64,000 nt of DNA from NCBI RefSeq assembly GCF_000264785.1, contig NZ_AFJI01000077.1:27787-91786 (forward strand), given 5' to 3'. The notes beneath the pieces are model-generated. The model ran no database searches. It was not told the origin of the DNA and worked only from the letters and a program-made list of their open reading frames with translations. A program made the position numbers and the translations under genes. The DNA is from Edwardsiella ictaluri ATCC 33202 (GTDB lineage Bacteria; Pseudomonadota; Gammaproteobacteria; Enterobacterales; Enterobacteriaceae). This document shows positions 9,219 through 19,438 of the stretch, piece by piece. Numbering within the stretch: position 1 is the first letter of the stretch; the number at the start of each line of letters is the position of its first letter.

Positions 9219-9392
9219 TTACTCTACCGCGACCAGAGACCTGTCTTCCATGGCCTGCCGCCAGCCTCCCAGCCAGCAGGCGCGCGTGTCCAGAGAGTGA
9301 TAGGGACAAATCTCCCTGGAACGTCCTGCAATACCCGCTTGATAGCCACGGGCCTGCGCCCTTTCCTGACGATCGCGTTTCTGTCTCTTCAT
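9219..9392 (-). CDS. rmf: Ribosome modulation factor RMF
   Basis: A 57-residue basic protein read on the minus strand, starting MKRQKRDRQERAQARGYQAG and continuing through GRSREICPY and WLGGWRQAMEDR. It matches E. coli RMF (55 residues) along its whole length. RMF dimerises 70S ribosomes into inactive 100S particles in stationary phase. An AAGG ribosome binding site precedes the ATG. It has its own hairpin terminator and lies between fabA and pqiC, as in E. coli. The roughly 200 bases upstream (9393-9586) contain no other gene and presumably hold its promoter. Confidence 0.95.
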   Translation of the reverse strand: MKRQKRDRQERAQARGYQAGIAGRSREICPYHSLDTRACWLGGWRQAMEDRSLVAVE

Positions 9393-9586
9393 GCCTTTTT
9401 TCCCTCATAATTACGCTGGTGGAAAGAAAACAGTGGTCAGCTTACGCTGCCACCCTTAACCAATAGCCACTTTTACCCTGCGGGTCAATGGTTAAAATTC
9501 ATCCACACGTCACAATTCCACGCTAAAGTAATAGTCATTTTTTCTGCTCTAGGCTGAATTAATAGCGTAATTCACTGAGGAATATA

Positions 9587-9616
9587 CAAAAGCCCTCGCC
9601 TTTGTCGGCGAGGGCT
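9587..9616 (-). terminator. pqiABC terminator
   Basis: A ten-base stem AGCCCTCGCC (9591-9600) / GGCGAGGGCT (9607-9616) is followed on the minus strand by TTTTG. It sits 25 bases past the pqiC stop. Confidence 0.85.
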
Positions 9617-9640
9617 CGTCCTGATACGCGGTCACGCATT

Positions 9641-10207
9641 TTAGCTGGCGCGGGCTATCTGGCCGGCCATGCTGGCAATCTCCTGCTGCCATCCCTGCGC
9701 CAGTGTGCGCACCAGCGCATCATAGCCATTCCCCTGCTGCGGGAGCACGATGTGGAATGTCTTTTGCGTCAGCATCCCCTGGCGGCTCAGCAGCCACTCT
9801 CCGGCCACCACCACCTTCCCATCATAGCGCCCATAGAACGCGTTGATGTTAACGGTCAGGGTATCCTGTCCCATCTCCAGCGGCTGGGCTGAGACCAGCC
9901 ACCCCGGCATCCCGGCGCTGAGACCAGCCACCAGCGACTGAGTCAGCTGCTGGGCCAGCGGACTGGCCCACAGGTTATTGCTGGCCGTCACGAACTGCAC
10001 ATCGTTCTGCTGATAGACCACCCCCATTCCCCCGAGCAGATCGGTGACACTCACCGGCTGCACCCACAGCTGGTGCCCCTGTGAAACCGTCCGGGATACG
10101 CTGGTTGTCGCCGCCGACGTTGTCGGCAGCTGATAGTAAGACTTCTGACTGCCCACGCTACAGGCGCTCAATGCCAGTACCGCCAACAGGATCATCCCTC
10201 TCTTCAT
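9641..10207 (-). CDS. pqiC: Outer membrane lipoprotein PqiC
   Basis: A 188-residue lipoprotein (YmbA) with a lipobox LSAC placing the acylated Cys at residue 16. PqiC is the outer-membrane component that docks with the PqiB needle in a trans-envelope lipid transport system related to Mla. It overlaps the end of pqiB by 4 bases and is the last gene of uup-pqiABC, followed by a strong terminator. Confidence 0.93.
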   Translation of the reverse strand: MKRGMILLAVLALSACSVGSQKSYYQLPTTSAATTSVSRTVSQGHQLWVQPVSVTDLLGGMGVVYQQNDVQFVTASNNLWASPLAQQLTQSLVAGLSAGMPGWLVSAQPLEMGQDTLTVNINAFYGRYDGKVVVAGEWLLSRQGMLTQKTFHIVLPQQGNGYDALVRTLAQGWQQEIASMAGQIARAS

Positions 10208-11847
10208 GGCTTGGCTCCCTTGGGATGCGGATCTTTACCCGCCGGTGCCTCAAACACCAGCGCGTTGCTCTTCTGGTTCAGGGTGCGCAGTACCGGCTGC
10301 AGCTCGCGCAGCACCTGATCCAGATGCTGCAGGTCGCTCACCATCTGGTTATAGGCCGGAGAGCCAGGCTGGATCCCCTTGATGGTCCGATTCAGCTCGA
10401 TCAGCGACCGCTGCAAATCGCCCGGCAACGACTGCATCGCCTTGCTGGACAAGATATTATTCAGCTGCCGCAGCGTCTCCTGCGTCTTCAGCATCGTCCC
10501 CTGGCTGGTCTTCAGTGCCCCGGTTGCCGCCGAGATCATCGGCTCCAGCGGCAACGCATTCAGTTTATCCAGCACCGCGGTGACCTTTTGCTGCAACTGT
10601 GCCAACCCGCCGCTCACCGTCGGCATAATCGGGATCCCACTGATGACATCGGGGCCTTTCCACGGCTTGGCGTTGGGATAGAAGTCCAGATCGATATACA
10701 ACGCGCCGGTGAGCAGATTGCTCGACTTCAGCGCCGCGCGCAGACCGCTATGACGGACCCCCAGCAAATGCTGATGCAGGTTAAAGTTATTACCCATGTT
10801 CTCTTTAATGCGCTCGGGCTCAATATGCACCAGCACAGGAATCCGATAGTTGGCATCCAGACGCTGATCCAGCCCTTTCACATAGTAAGGTACCTGTGCC
10901 ACGGTTCCCAGCCGGATACCGCGGAACTCAACCGGCGCCCCGGCCTGTAGGCCGCGAATCGAATCGGCAAAGAACATCAGCACATCGAAGTGCTCAGTGT
11001 AGAGCGAATCCTGAATGCTATTCTGGTTATCATACAGAATATAGTCGCTCAGATTGGCTACCTCCTTACCCGGGCTCAGCCCCTGCGGCACATCGAAACT
11101 GACACCGCCGCTCAGCAGCGTTGTCAGCGACCCCATCTGCACCCGCATCCCCTGTGCCGACACATCGAAGGAGATACCACTGTCCACCCAGAAGCGGACG
11201 TTCTCGGTGACCAGGGTGTCATACGGTGCCGCAATAAACAGCTGATAGGTGATTTTCCGGGCCTTGGTATCAAATCCGCTGGTCTCCACCGACCCCACGC
11301 GCAAGCCGCGGAACAGCACCGGATCGCCTGGGTTCAGCTGGCCTGCCTTATCGCTGACCAGCATGATACGGATGCCTTTGGCATCCGGCGGCGCCAGCGG
11401 TGGCTGATCCAGCAGATTGAACTGATGCTGTTCGCTGTCGCCCGACCCCGGCTGCAGTCCGATATAGGCACCGGACAGCAGCGTTCCCAGGCCCGAGATC
11501 CCTTCGCGGCCAACCTGCGGCTTCACCACCCAGAATACGCTGTCCTTGCGCAGCAGCTTCTCCATGCCGGTATGCAGACGCGCCCTGACGATCACCTGAT
11601 TCAGGTTCTCGCTCAGCGTCACGCTCTCCACCATACCGACATCCACGTTGCGGCTCTTTATCGCCGTTTTCCCGGCGATGATACCCTCCGCGTTTTGGGT
11701 GACCAGCGTCACCTCCGGCCCCTGATGGCTGAAGTGGTAAAAAATAATCCAGGCGCCGATCAGCGCAGTCAGGATGGGAATAATCCAGACCGGTGACCAG
11801 CGCTTGATACGCTCGACTTTAGCCGTTGTTTGCTCATCCACCTTCAA
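10204..11847 (-). CDS. pqiB: MCE-domain lipid transport protein PqiB
   Basis: A 547-residue protein (E. coli 546) with one N-terminal membrane helix (WIIPILTALIGAWIIFYHF) followed by three MCE domains. Their family signatures include VTLVTQNAEGI, GDPVLFRGLRVGSV and GAPVEFRGIRLGTV. A C-terminal helical region (about residues 430-520) forms the periplasm-spanning needle of the hexamer. It is thought to carry lipids between inner and outer membranes. The start lies 6 bases after the pqiA stop. Confidence 0.95.
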   Translation of the reverse strand: MKVDEQTTAKVERIKRWSPVWIIPILTALIGAWIIFYHFSHQGPEVTLVTQNAEGIIAGKTAIKSRNVDVGMVESVTLSENLNQVIVRARLHTGMEKLLRKDSVFWVVKPQVGREGISGLGTLLSGAYIGLQPGSGDSEQHQFNLLDQPPLAPPDAKGIRIMLVSDKAGQLNPGDPVLFRGLRVGSVETSGFDTKARKITYQLFIAAPYDTLVTENVRFWVDSGISFDVSAQGMRVQMGSLTTLLSGGVSFDVPQGLSPGKEVANLSDYILYDNQNSIQDSLYTEHFDVLMFFADSIRGLQAGAPVEFRGIRLGTVAQVPYYVKGLDQRLDANYRIPVLVHIEPERIKENMGNNFNLHQHLLGVRHSGLRAALKSSNLLTGALYIDLDFYPNAKPWKGPDVISGIPIMPTVSGGLAQLQQKVTAVLDKLNALPLEPMISAATGALKTSQGTMLKTQETLRQLNNILSSKAMQSLPGDLQRSLIELNRTIKGIQPGSPAYNQMVSDLQHLDQVLRELQPVLRTLNQKSNALVFEAPAGKDPHPKGAKP

Positions 11848-11853
11848 TTATTC

Positions 11854-13107
11854 CTACTCCCCTGTTGGTACTCTGTCCTCGCGATCCCACAGCAGCCGGG
11901 GATCAAACACCATGGCGGAAATCATGGTGATAATGACCACAGCGGCAAAAAGAATGGCCCCGATATCCGGATAAATGCTCATCAGACGCCCCATGCTTAC
12001 CAGCGACGAGAGCACCGCGATCACAAATACGTCGATCATCGACCAGCGTCCGACAAACTCGACGATCTCATAAATAACGTGCATCCGCTCACTGTCCCGT
12101 CCGGCGCCGTGATGTGATGCCCAACACAGCCAGGCGATGGACAGGATCTTCAGCGACGGCACCATGATACTGGCGATGAAGATCACCATCGCCACCGGGT
12201 ATGAGCCCTCGCCCCACAGCAGGATCACCCCGGCCATGATGGTGGAGGTCAGCTTGCTGCCCAGCGCCTGGGTGACCATGATCGGCAGCAGGTTGGCCGG
12301 AATATACAGCAGCAGTGCCGTCACCAGCAGCGCCAGCGTCCACTGCCGGCTATTGCGCCGCCGGGCATAGCCCGTCGTCATACAACGCGGACACTGATGC
12401 TGATCCGCCGGCAGGATCGCCGTACAGCAGGCACAGGAGCGCAGCCCCTGTCGCAGCCCGGTTTCACCGCAGCGCTGCGGCAGGTTGCAGGGTGGCGGCG
12501 CGGTGATGTCATCCCACAGCTGTCGGCGCTCCACCATCTGAAATGCGCGGACCTGAAGCAGGCAAAACAGACAGTAGGCCCAAAAGCTGCTGCCGACCCC
12601 CACGTCGCCATACGCCATCAGCTTAACGAAGCTGACCAACACGCCGGCGAGAAAGATCTCCACCATGCACCAGGCACGGCACTGCAGCAGGATCCGCGCC
12701 AGTCCCACCCTGAGCATCACCGGCAGCGGTATGCGTAGACACAGCAGGATGATCACCACCATACAAAACGCGGGGATCACCTGCACAAAAATCATAAACA
12801 GCGTGGCGATACTGACGTAGTTTTCAGCCATCAGCATACCGGGGATCTGGATCAGCGTAATGGCATTGCTGATCCCGGCCACCGACATCGTGACGAATGA
12901 GAACAGGTTAGCCACCACTAAAAGAAACAGCGCGCTGGCCGCATACAGCGTCGGCTGCAGATGCGGATGACGCCAGCGCATGGCCAGCGTCGTACCACAA
13001 CGCGGACATACGCTCTTGGTGCCCCAGGTTAACCGGGGCAACGCAACCAGCATGTCGCACTGTGGGCACAGTATATGGGCGTTTTCCGTATCCTGTTGAC
13101 TGCACAT
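11854..13107 (-). CDS. pqiA: Inner membrane protein PqiA
   Basis: A 417-residue protein with two tandem PqiA domains, each preceded by a zinc-ribbon-like Cys motif: CPQCD with CPRCG near the N-terminus and CACC with CPRC near residue 230. About eight membrane segments are visible. It is the inner-membrane partner of PqiB. It follows uup by 85 bases on the same strand. Confidence 0.94.
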   Translation of the reverse strand: MCSQQDTENAHILCPQCDMLVALPRLTWGTKSVCPRCGTTLAMRWRHPHLQPTLYAASALFLLVVANLFSFVTMSVAGISNAITLIQIPGMLMAENYVSIATLFMIFVQVIPAFCMVVIILLCLRIPLPVMLRVGLARILLQCRAWCMVEIFLAGVLVSFVKLMAYGDVGVGSSFWAYCLFCLLQVRAFQMVERRQLWDDITAPPPCNLPQRCGETGLRQGLRSCACCTAILPADQHQCPRCMTTGYARRRNSRQWTLALLVTALLLYIPANLLPIMVTQALGSKLTSTIMAGVILLWGEGSYPVAMVIFIASIMVPSLKILSIAWLCWASHHGAGRDSERMHVIYEIVEFVGRWSMIDVFVIAVLSSLVSMGRLMSIYPDIGAILFAAVVIITMISAMVFDPRLLWDREDRVPTGE

Positions 13108-13192
13108 TAGATTATCCGGTTATAAAAAAGCCTGATACGCTGCACGCCGGCAGCCATCAGGCAGATGATGATCCCTGCGACTATAGCCTCAA

Positions 13193-15106
13193 TCAGCTGG
13201 CATTTTTTTGCGTTTCGAGGGATTCCCAGCGGGCATACGCCTGTTCCAGCGTCTGCTCACACTCCGCCAGCGCCTGCAGCACCGGCTGGGTCTCCCCGTG
13301 TGGCAGGGAGAAGAAGTCCGGTGAGGCGACCTGCGCCTGCAGGGCGGCGAGCTGCTCCTCCTGCGCCTCAATCTGCTGCGGCAGCTGTTCCAGCTCCCTT
13401 AACTGATTGTAGCTCAGCTTATTGCTGCTGCGACGCCGCTCTGTTTTCGCCTCGGCCTTCTGCGCCTGCGGTGCGGCATCCGTCGCCGTCGGCTGACGCA
13501 GCGCCTGCGAGGCCGCCTGCTGCTGATGGGCATCGGCGTAGCCGCCGGTATAGCGGGCAATCACGCCATCGCCCTCGAAGATCCAGCAGTCGGTCACACA
13601 GTTATCGACAAACTGACGATCGTGGCTCACCAGCAGCACGGTTCCCGGGTAGTTGGCGACCAGCTCCTCCAGCAGCTCCAGCGTTTCGATATCCAAATCG
13701 TTGGTAGGTTCATCGAGCACCAGTAAATTGCTCGGTTTTAGGAACAGTCTCGCCAACAACAGTCGGTTACGCTCCCCGCCGGAGAGCGCGCGCACCGGCG
13801 TCATCGCCCGCTTGGGATGGAACAGGAAATCCTGCAGATAGCCCAGCACATGCCGGGCGCGCCCGTTGACCATCACCTCCTGCTTGCCCTCGGCCAGGTT
13901 ATCCATCACTGTCCTGTCCGGATCCAGCTCGGCGCGGTGCTGATCAAAATAGGCGATCTCCAGCTTGGTGCCGCAGCGCACGCTGCCGCTGTCCGGATTC
14001 AGCTGACCAAGCATCAGTTTCAGCAGCGTCGTTTTACCGCAGCCGTTGGCCCCGACCAGAGCGATCTTATCACCGCGCAGCACCTGACCGGAAAAGTCGC
14101 GTACCAGCGTCTTATCGCCGCAGTGGTAGCTGACGTTCTCCAGCTCGAAGACGATTTTCCCGGAGCGCAGCGCCTCTTCGGCCTGCATCCTGGCGCTCCC
14201 CTGCTGCGCCCGGCGCTGGGCATGCTCCTGACGCATCGACTTCAGCGCACGCACGCGTCCCTCGTTACGGGTACGGCGCGCCTTGATCCCCTGACGGATC
14301 CACGCCTCCTCCTGCGCCAGTCGGCGGTCGAACTCGGCGTTTTGCAGCTCTTCCACCCGCAGCGCTTCCTCTTTACCGGTCAGATAGGCGTCATAGTCTC
14401 CCGGCCAGGAGACCAGCTTGCCGCGGTCGAGGTCGACGATGCGCGTCGCCATGGCACGAATAAAGGCGCGGTCATGGGAGATGAAGATAATGCTGCCGCC
14501 AAACTCCTTCAGGAATCCCTCCAGCCAGGTAATGGTATCGATATCCAGGTGGTTGGTCGGCTCATCCAGCAGCAGAACGTCCGGCTCGCACACCAGCGCA
14601 CGCGCCAGCGCCGCCTTGCGCAGCCAGCCACCGGAAAGCGCCGAAAGCGGACTGTCGGCCTCCAGCCCCAGCTTGGTCAGCACATCGCGAATGCGGGCAT
14701 CCATCCGCCAGATGCCCTGGTGCTCCAGCCGCTCCTGCAGCTCCGCCAGCTGGCGCAGGTGCTGCTCGCTGGGATCGCGCTCGACCTTACGCAGCAGCTC
14801 ATGGTAGTCGCGCAGATGCTGTGCCTGCTCGGCCACGCCACCGGCCACGAAGTCGAATACCGAACCGGCGACATCACGCGGCGGATCCTGCTGCAAACGC
14901 GACACCACCAAATCCTGGGCGTACACGACGCGCCCATCGTCCAGCGCCTGCTCGCGCCCCAAGATCTTCAGCAGGGTCGATTTCCCCGCGCCGTTGCGCC
15001 CGACCAGACAGACGCGCTCGTTGGGCTCAATGTGCAGCTCGGCATTATCCAGCAGCGGCGCATCGCTAAAAGAGAGCCAGGCGCCTGAAAGACTAATCAA
15101 AGACAT
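13193..15106 (-). CDS. uup: ABC-F ATPase Uup
   Basis: A 637-residue soluble ABC-F protein (E. coli 635). It has two nucleotide-binding domains: the first with GRNGAGKST, LSGGW and LDEPTNHLD, the second with GANGCGKTT, LSGGERNR and LDEPTNDLD. A linker joins them and a C-terminal coiled coil binds DNA. ABC-F proteins act on ribosomes; Uup also affects precise transposon excision. It starts 4 bases after the rlmL stop, so the two are co-transcribed. Confidence 0.96.
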   Translation of the reverse strand: MSLISLSGAWLSFSDAPLLDNAELHIEPNERVCLVGRNGAGKSTLLKILGREQALDDGRVVYAQDLVVSRLQQDPPRDVAGSVFDFVAGGVAEQAQHLRDYHELLRKVERDPSEQHLRQLAELQERLEHQGIWRMDARIRDVLTKLGLEADSPLSALSGGWLRKAALARALVCEPDVLLLDEPTNHLDIDTITWLEGFLKEFGGSIIFISHDRAFIRAMATRIVDLDRGKLVSWPGDYDAYLTGKEEALRVEELQNAEFDRRLAQEEAWIRQGIKARRTRNEGRVRALKSMRQEHAQRRAQQGSARMQAEEALRSGKIVFELENVSYHCGDKTLVRDFSGQVLRGDKIALVGANGCGKTTLLKLMLGQLNPDSGSVRCGTKLEIAYFDQHRAELDPDRTVMDNLAEGKQEVMVNGRARHVLGYLQDFLFHPKRAMTPVRALSGGERNRLLLARLFLKPSNLLVLDEPTNDLDIETLELLEELVANYPGTVLLVSHDRQFVDNCVTDCWIFEGDGVIARYTGGYADAHQQQAASQALRQPTATDAAPQAQKAEAKTERRRSSNKLSYNQLRELEQLPQQIEAQEEQLAALQAQVASPDFFSLPHGETQPVLQALAECEQTLEQAYARWESLETQKNAS

Positions 15107-15110
15107 GGAA

Positions 15111-17228
15111 TTACTGCTCCTCGCCGGCGTGGGTCACCAGCCAGCAATTGTGGATCTGGCGGTTACGGGCAAAGTCGGCAGAGAGCGTGCGATCGGTGAT
15201 CTCCTGCGCCTGCAGGCCCCGCTGCGCCAGCCCGGCCAGATCCATTTTGAAACCGCGTTTGTTGTTGGAGAACATGATGGTACCGCCCGGACGCAGTATC
15301 CGGGCCAGATCGCGCATCAGATCCAGGTGATCGCGCTGCACATCAAAGGTCCCCTCCATCCGCTTCGAGTTGGAAAAGGTCGGCGGATCGATAAAGATCA
15401 GATCGAACTTATCCTCGCAGTGGTGCAGATAGTTCAGACAGTCCGCCTGAACCAGGCGGTGCTGACGCCCGGTCAGCCCATTCAGGCGCAGGTTGCGCTC
15501 CGCCCACTCCAGATAGGTACGGGACATATCGACCGTGGTGGTCGAACGCGCGCCGCCCAGCCCAGCATACACGCTGGCGCTGCCGGTATAGGCGAAGAGG
15601 TTCAGGAAATCCTTACCGCGGCTCATCTCGCCCAGCATCCGACGCGCAATGCGGTGGTCGATAAACAGTCCGCTGTCCAGATAGTCGGTCAGGTTGACCC
15701 AGAAACGGGCGCCGTACTCCTGCACCTCCATGAACTCGCCCTTTTGCGCCAGCTTCTCATACTGGCTTTTACCCTTCTGCCGCTCACGGGTTTTCAGGAT
15801 CAGATTATTGCCTGAAACCCCCATCACCGACTGGGTCACGCTGACCACGTCAAACAGACGCTGGCGCGCCTTCTGCGCATCGACGCTCTTCGGCGGCGCA
15901 TACTCCTGGACCACGATCTTTTCCCCGTAGCGATCGACCGCCACGTTGTACTCCGGCAGATCGGCATCGTAAACCCGATAGCACGTCAGCCCCTCTTGCC
16001 GCGCCCACTTATCAAACTTTTTCAGGTTCTTACGCAGACGGTTGGCATAGTCCTGCGCCACCTCGCCGCCGTCGGCCTGCGGGGCCGCGCTCAGGCGATA
16101 GTTCTTCTGGACACACTCCAGCGGGCCATTCTTGGCCTTAAACTGGCGCTCGGCGCGCAGCTGCAGACAACTCAACAGCTCCGGCGAGGCGCTGAACAGC
16201 GACAGCTGCCAGCCGCCGAACGCCCGCTTCATGATGCGCCCCAGCGTATTGTGCAGCGCAATCAGCGCCGGCTCGCTCTCCAGCCGCTCCCCATAGGGTG
16301 GGTTACTCAGCACCGTCCCCAGCGGCCCTTCCGGCAGCGGGTTATGCAGCTGAGCCACGTCGCCACCGTTAAAGGTGATCAGAGAGGCAACACCGGCGCG
16401 GCGGGCGTTGGCGCGCGCCATCTCCAGCACGCGGCGATCGAGATCGTAGCCAAAAAAGCGCGACGTCGTCTGCTCCAGCCCCAAGCGGGCGCGGCGCTGC
16501 GCCTCTACCCGCACCTCCTGCCACAGATCGGCGTCGTGACCGAGCCAGCCCATAAAGCCCCAGCGCTCACGCTGCAGCCCCGGCGCCCGATCGGATGCCA
16601 TCATCGCCGCCTCGATCAGCAGCGTGCCGGATCCGCACATCGGATCGACCATTGGCGTACCCGGCTGCCACCCGGAGCGCAGCACCACGGCGGCCGCCAG
16701 CGTCTCTTTCAGCGGCGCCTGGCCGGTCACATCGCGATAGCCGCGCTGATGCAGCCCATCGCCGCTGAGATCCAGCGATACGATCGCCGTTTCCCGCTGC
16801 AGATAGACGCTGATACGGATATCGGGATCCTGCTTGGCCACGCTGGGACGCGCGTCGATACTCCGCGTAAAGTGGTCAACAATGGCATCCTTGACCTTAA
16901 GGGCGCCATACTGGGTATTGCGGATCTCCTCATTGGTGCCGCTGAAGTGCACGGCAAAGGTCTTATCGATGCCAAACAGCGTCGTCCAGTCGATCGCCTG
17001 CACGCCCAGGTACAGATCCAGATCGCTGTAAACCTTAAACTCGCCCAGCGGCAGCATGATGCGCGACGCCAGGCGGCTCCACATCAGACTCTGATAGAGC
17101 AACCGCCCATCTCCCCTGAAATGCACGCCACCCTGGACAATCTGGCAGTCATGCGCACCGAGCCCTTCCAGTTCATTTTTCAGTAGTTCTTCGAGACCGC
17201 GCGCGGTGCTGGCAAAAAGAGATTTCAT
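15111..17228 (-). CDS. rlmL: 23S rRNA methyltransferase RlmKL
   Basis: A 705-residue fused enzyme (E. coli 702). An N-terminal THUMP domain precedes the RlmL methyltransferase, which makes m2G2445 and carries the NPPYG motif near residue 310. The C-terminal RlmK domain, which makes m7G2069, carries DPPTF near residue 625 and the SAM-binding block [13 protein letters not shown]. Both halves look intact. It heads the rlmL-uup-pqiABC set. The 366 bases upstream (17229-17594) contain no recognisable gene; E. coli has ycbX next to rlmL here. Confidence 0.96.
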   Translation of the reverse strand: MKSLFASTARGLEELLKNELEGLGAHDCQIVQGGVHFRGDGRLLYQSLMWSRLASRIMLPLGEFKVYSDLDLYLGVQAIDWTTLFGIDKTFAVHFSGTNEEIRNTQYGALKVKDAIVDHFTRSIDARPSVAKQDPDIRISVYLQRETAIVSLDLSGDGLHQRGYRDVTGQAPLKETLAAAVVLRSGWQPGTPMVDPMCGSGTLLIEAAMMASDRAPGLQRERWGFMGWLGHDADLWQEVRVEAQRRARLGLEQTTSRFFGYDLDRRVLEMARANARRAGVASLITFNGGDVAQLHNPLPEGPLGTVLSNPPYGERLESEPALIALHNTLGRIMKRAFGGWQLSLFSASPELLSCLQLRAERQFKAKNGPLECVQKNYRLSAAPQADGGEVAQDYANRLRKNLKKFDKWARQEGLTCYRVYDADLPEYNVAVDRYGEKIVVQEYAPPKSVDAQKARQRLFDVVSVTQSVMGVSGNNLILKTRERQKGKSQYEKLAQKGEFMEVQEYGARFWVNLTDYLDSGLFIDHRIARRMLGEMSRGKDFLNLFAYTGSASVYAGLGGARSTTTVDMSRTYLEWAERNLRLNGLTGRQHRLVQADCLNYLHHCEDKFDLIFIDPPTFSNSKRMEGTFDVQRDHLDLMRDLARILRPGGTIMFSNNKRGFKMDLAGLAQRGLQAQEITDRTLSADFARNRQIHNCWLVTHAGEEQ

Positions 17229-17594
17229 GTTTTCACTATCGCTATCAGTCAGTTATGGATGATATTTCCCCGCATCTACGCAGGAAACGCCTGGCGGACG
17301 ACGCAAAAGCACGCTGTTTTGGGGAATAAACCCGATATTTTCCACTTTTCCCTGCCGCCACGCCATCCCCACAGCGTTTTTTTACACATTTTCTCCTCCG
17401 CACACCGCCCGCGGTGCCGACATTGCCCCCCTCGCCATCGCTATCCGCGTCGCAACGCCTCCCGCGGCAGCGCTCCCTTACCCCGGCCGGATACGGCCAG
17501 CACCGATGCAGCAGACAAAAATAGCCTGATGGAGTAGGCTGATCCACTTTGGTGAGGCAATGCCTCTCAGTCTTCCAGGCAAGGCTCGACGATT

Positions 17595-18356
17595 ATGCGC
17601 AGGTTGAAACACCCCTCTCAACACGCCTCATTGAAGATCAGAGCTGAACGGCATCAGTTTTGCTGGCTGTTTATCTCACTGATCGGCGTATTCTTTATTA
17701 ATCTGATCCCGAACCTTGGCGACTTGCAGTCCAAATCCCTCATCTGTCTGACGCTGCAGGGGATCGCCGGGTTTAACGTAGTTCTGCGTCGCAACCGGGC
17801 TTTCGTCACGGTGCCGATCGTACTCAATGTCATCATCTTCCTGTTCTTTCCCGACTCCCTTCCCTTCATCGTGTTAGGGAAGATGCTGTACTTATATTTT
17901 TTTACGCTGGTCACCATTGTCGTCGTACGCAAGGTTATCCGCGCTGCCTCCGCCGACGTCGAAATGGTATTTGCCGCCCTCAGCGGCTTTCTGCTGATCG
18001 GCTATATCGGCCTCTTTATCTTTTCCAGCATCGAGGTATTACAGCCGGGATCGTTCAAAGGCATCAGCGATAATCCGCAGCAGATGTTTAACGATCTGTT
18101 CTATTACTCATTTATCAGCATCCTGACCGTCGGCTATGGCGACATCGTCGCCGTCTCCTGGCCCGCCCGCAACGCCACTATTTTAGTCGTCCTGATGGGC
18201 TATATTTATTCACTGGTCTTTATTGCCAGAATCGTCAGCGACTTCCCTAAGCTGGGGCCGCTATGCGGCGACGAGGGGAGTAAAAGCGAGGAGAAACACC
18301 CTCCCGACGGCGGCGGTGATAACCATACCGAGGAGAAACACCTCCCCCGACAGTAG
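17595..18356 (+). CDS. Voltage-gated-like K+ channel protein
   Basis: A 253-residue membrane protein with a perfect potassium selectivity filter TVGYGD at residues 178-183, flanked by pore helices at about 128-148 and 193-212. Three or four further hydrophobic segments lie at about 22-112. There is no S4-like row of regularly spaced arginines, so voltage sensing is doubtful. The soluble C-terminal tail is short (about 40 residues), rich in His/Glu/Gly, with no RCK domain and two similar blocks (EEKHPP and EEKHLP). It occupies the position between rlmL and zapC where E. coli has ycbX. Physiological role unknown. Confidence 0.8.
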   Translation: MRRLKHPSQHASLKIRAERHQFCWLFISLIGVFFINLIPNLGDLQSKSLICLTLQGIAGFNVVLRRNRAFVTVPIVLNVIIFLFFPDSLPFIVLGKMLYLYFFTLVTIVVVRKVIRAASADVEMVFAALSGFLLIGYIGLFIFSSIEVLQPGSFKGISDNPQQMFNDLFYYSFISILTVGYGDIVAVSWPARNATILVVLMGYIYSLVFIARIVSDFPKLGPLCGDEGSKSEEKHPPDGGGDNHTEEKHLPRQ

Positions 18357-18724
18357 CGGCGTTGCCGAGGATCGCCGACCGCCGACCGCCGACCGTAAAA
18401 AAATAACGCGAGGCGGCTAGCCTGCCGCCATACGATTGCGATGCTACCACTGCCAGACCTGCGTATTGAAGCGCCCCACCCAACGCAGTGTAGAGCAGAC
18501 TTGCAGATCGACGTGAAGGGCGGACACGATAATGGCATTATCGGAGACTGGCGCTGTAAAAATGAAAATAGCGATAACATCATCCTGATGCCCAGGCACC
18601 TGGTATCGTGACCAGACCTCGGGGAAAATATCGCTCACCCCGTAGCAGAGTGTGGTGGTCTCCCTGAGCAGGCTCGCTTTACGACAGTATGAAATAATGA
18701 CAACATGATGCTGGGTACTTAGAT

Positions 18725-18862
18725 CCTATCCCATTAGGCTATTTGATTTTCCATTTTGCTCCTGAGCCGTGCTCACCATCCTAACGTACCGCATGTACGC
18801 TCCGGTTGTTGCGCGCTATCCGTGTCCAAACGGGGTGCAACAATATATTCCTACTGGGATAG
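18725..18862. repeat. MITE-like palindromic repeat element
   Basis: About 138 bases bounded by inverted repeats: CTATCCCATTAGG (18726-18738) and the complement of CTATCCCAGTAGG (18850-18862), 12 of 13 matching. Inside are further palindromic segments: an imperfect palindrome around ACGTACCGCATGTACG, and TGTTGCGC facing GGTGCAACA. It has no coding capacity. It resembles the short palindromic intergenic repeats of enterics; only one copy was noticed in this window. The rest of 18357-19020 shows nothing recognisable. Confidence 0.6.
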
Positions 18863-19022
18863 TCTCTTATAGTATGCCTCTGCCTGCCACGATTAACCCC
18901 AGGTAAATATTTCCCCTGACCACCTTACTATCTTAATCCCCCTCACGTTCTTTTATTTTTATTGGCGCACCATGCAGGCAATGAGATAAATGAGCATCGG
19001 TAATCTGTAGCCGCCGGACAGC

Positions 19023-19050
19023 AAAAAGCCAGGGCCTGGCCCTGGCTTTG
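19023..19050 (-). terminator. ymgGD terminator
   Basis: AAAGCCAGGGCC / GGCCCTGGCTTT forms a nearly perfect stem at 19025-19049 and is followed by TTTTT on the minus strand. It is 45 bases past the ymgD stop. Confidence 0.85.
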
Positions 19051-19094
19051 GCAACAAGAAGAAATAGGGCCGCGTTGTCGCGGCCTACGCTGAC

Positions 19095-19427
19095 TTATTT
19101 AGCAATAGCACGCATGGCGTTATCGATCGCCGTAATCAACAGCATCTGCGGATCGGCAGCACACGCCTGATTCAACTTGTCAACAACGGCTTTATCCGTA
19201 CCGGCAGTCTTGGCAATTTTCAGGCCACGACTTTCAACGCTGGCGTTACCCATAATAGCAACGATTTCCGCTACACCCGCACTATCGGTCTTCGCCATTT
19301 CTCCGGCATCGGCACAGGTCATATATACATCCGCCGGCAGGCCCGATTTAATATCGTAAGACTGTGCCCATACGGCCGGTGCCGCTGCCAGCGCAGAAAC
19401 TAAAAATAATACTTTTTTCACATTCAA
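19095..19427 (-). CDS. ymgD: YmgD-like small periplasmic protein
   Basis: A 110-residue secreted protein with a signal peptide ending near residue 21. It is a close match to E. coli YmgD (109 residues): GLPADVYMTCADAGEMAKTDSA and DPQMLLITAIDNAMRAI are conserved. Cys38 and Cys89 probably form a disulfide, as in the related acid-stress protein HdeA. Function is not established. It lies 11 bases downstream of ymgG and is followed by a strong terminator, so the pair forms a two-gene operon. In E. coli the pair lies elsewhere on the chromosome. Confidence 0.9.
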   Translation of the reverse strand: MNVKKVLFLVSALAAAPAVWAQSYDIKSGLPADVYMTCADAGEMAKTDSAGVAEIVAIMGNASVESRGLKIAKTAGTDKAVVDKLNQACAADPQMLLITAIDNAMRAIAK

Positions 19428-19438
19428 TTCCTTCTGTT

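Noticed and set aside
13817..15088. 423-codon open frame on the plus strand opposite uup
   Set aside because: It is the antisense shadow of uup in GC-rich DNA: low-complexity Gln/His/Leu composition, no ribosome binding site, no family resemblance. The same holds for 15996-17186 opposite rlmL.
18206..18583. 125-codon minus-strand ORF downstream of the K+ channel gene
   Set aside because: Arg/Ser/Cys-rich translation typical of noncoding GC-rich DNA, overlapping the channel C-terminus.
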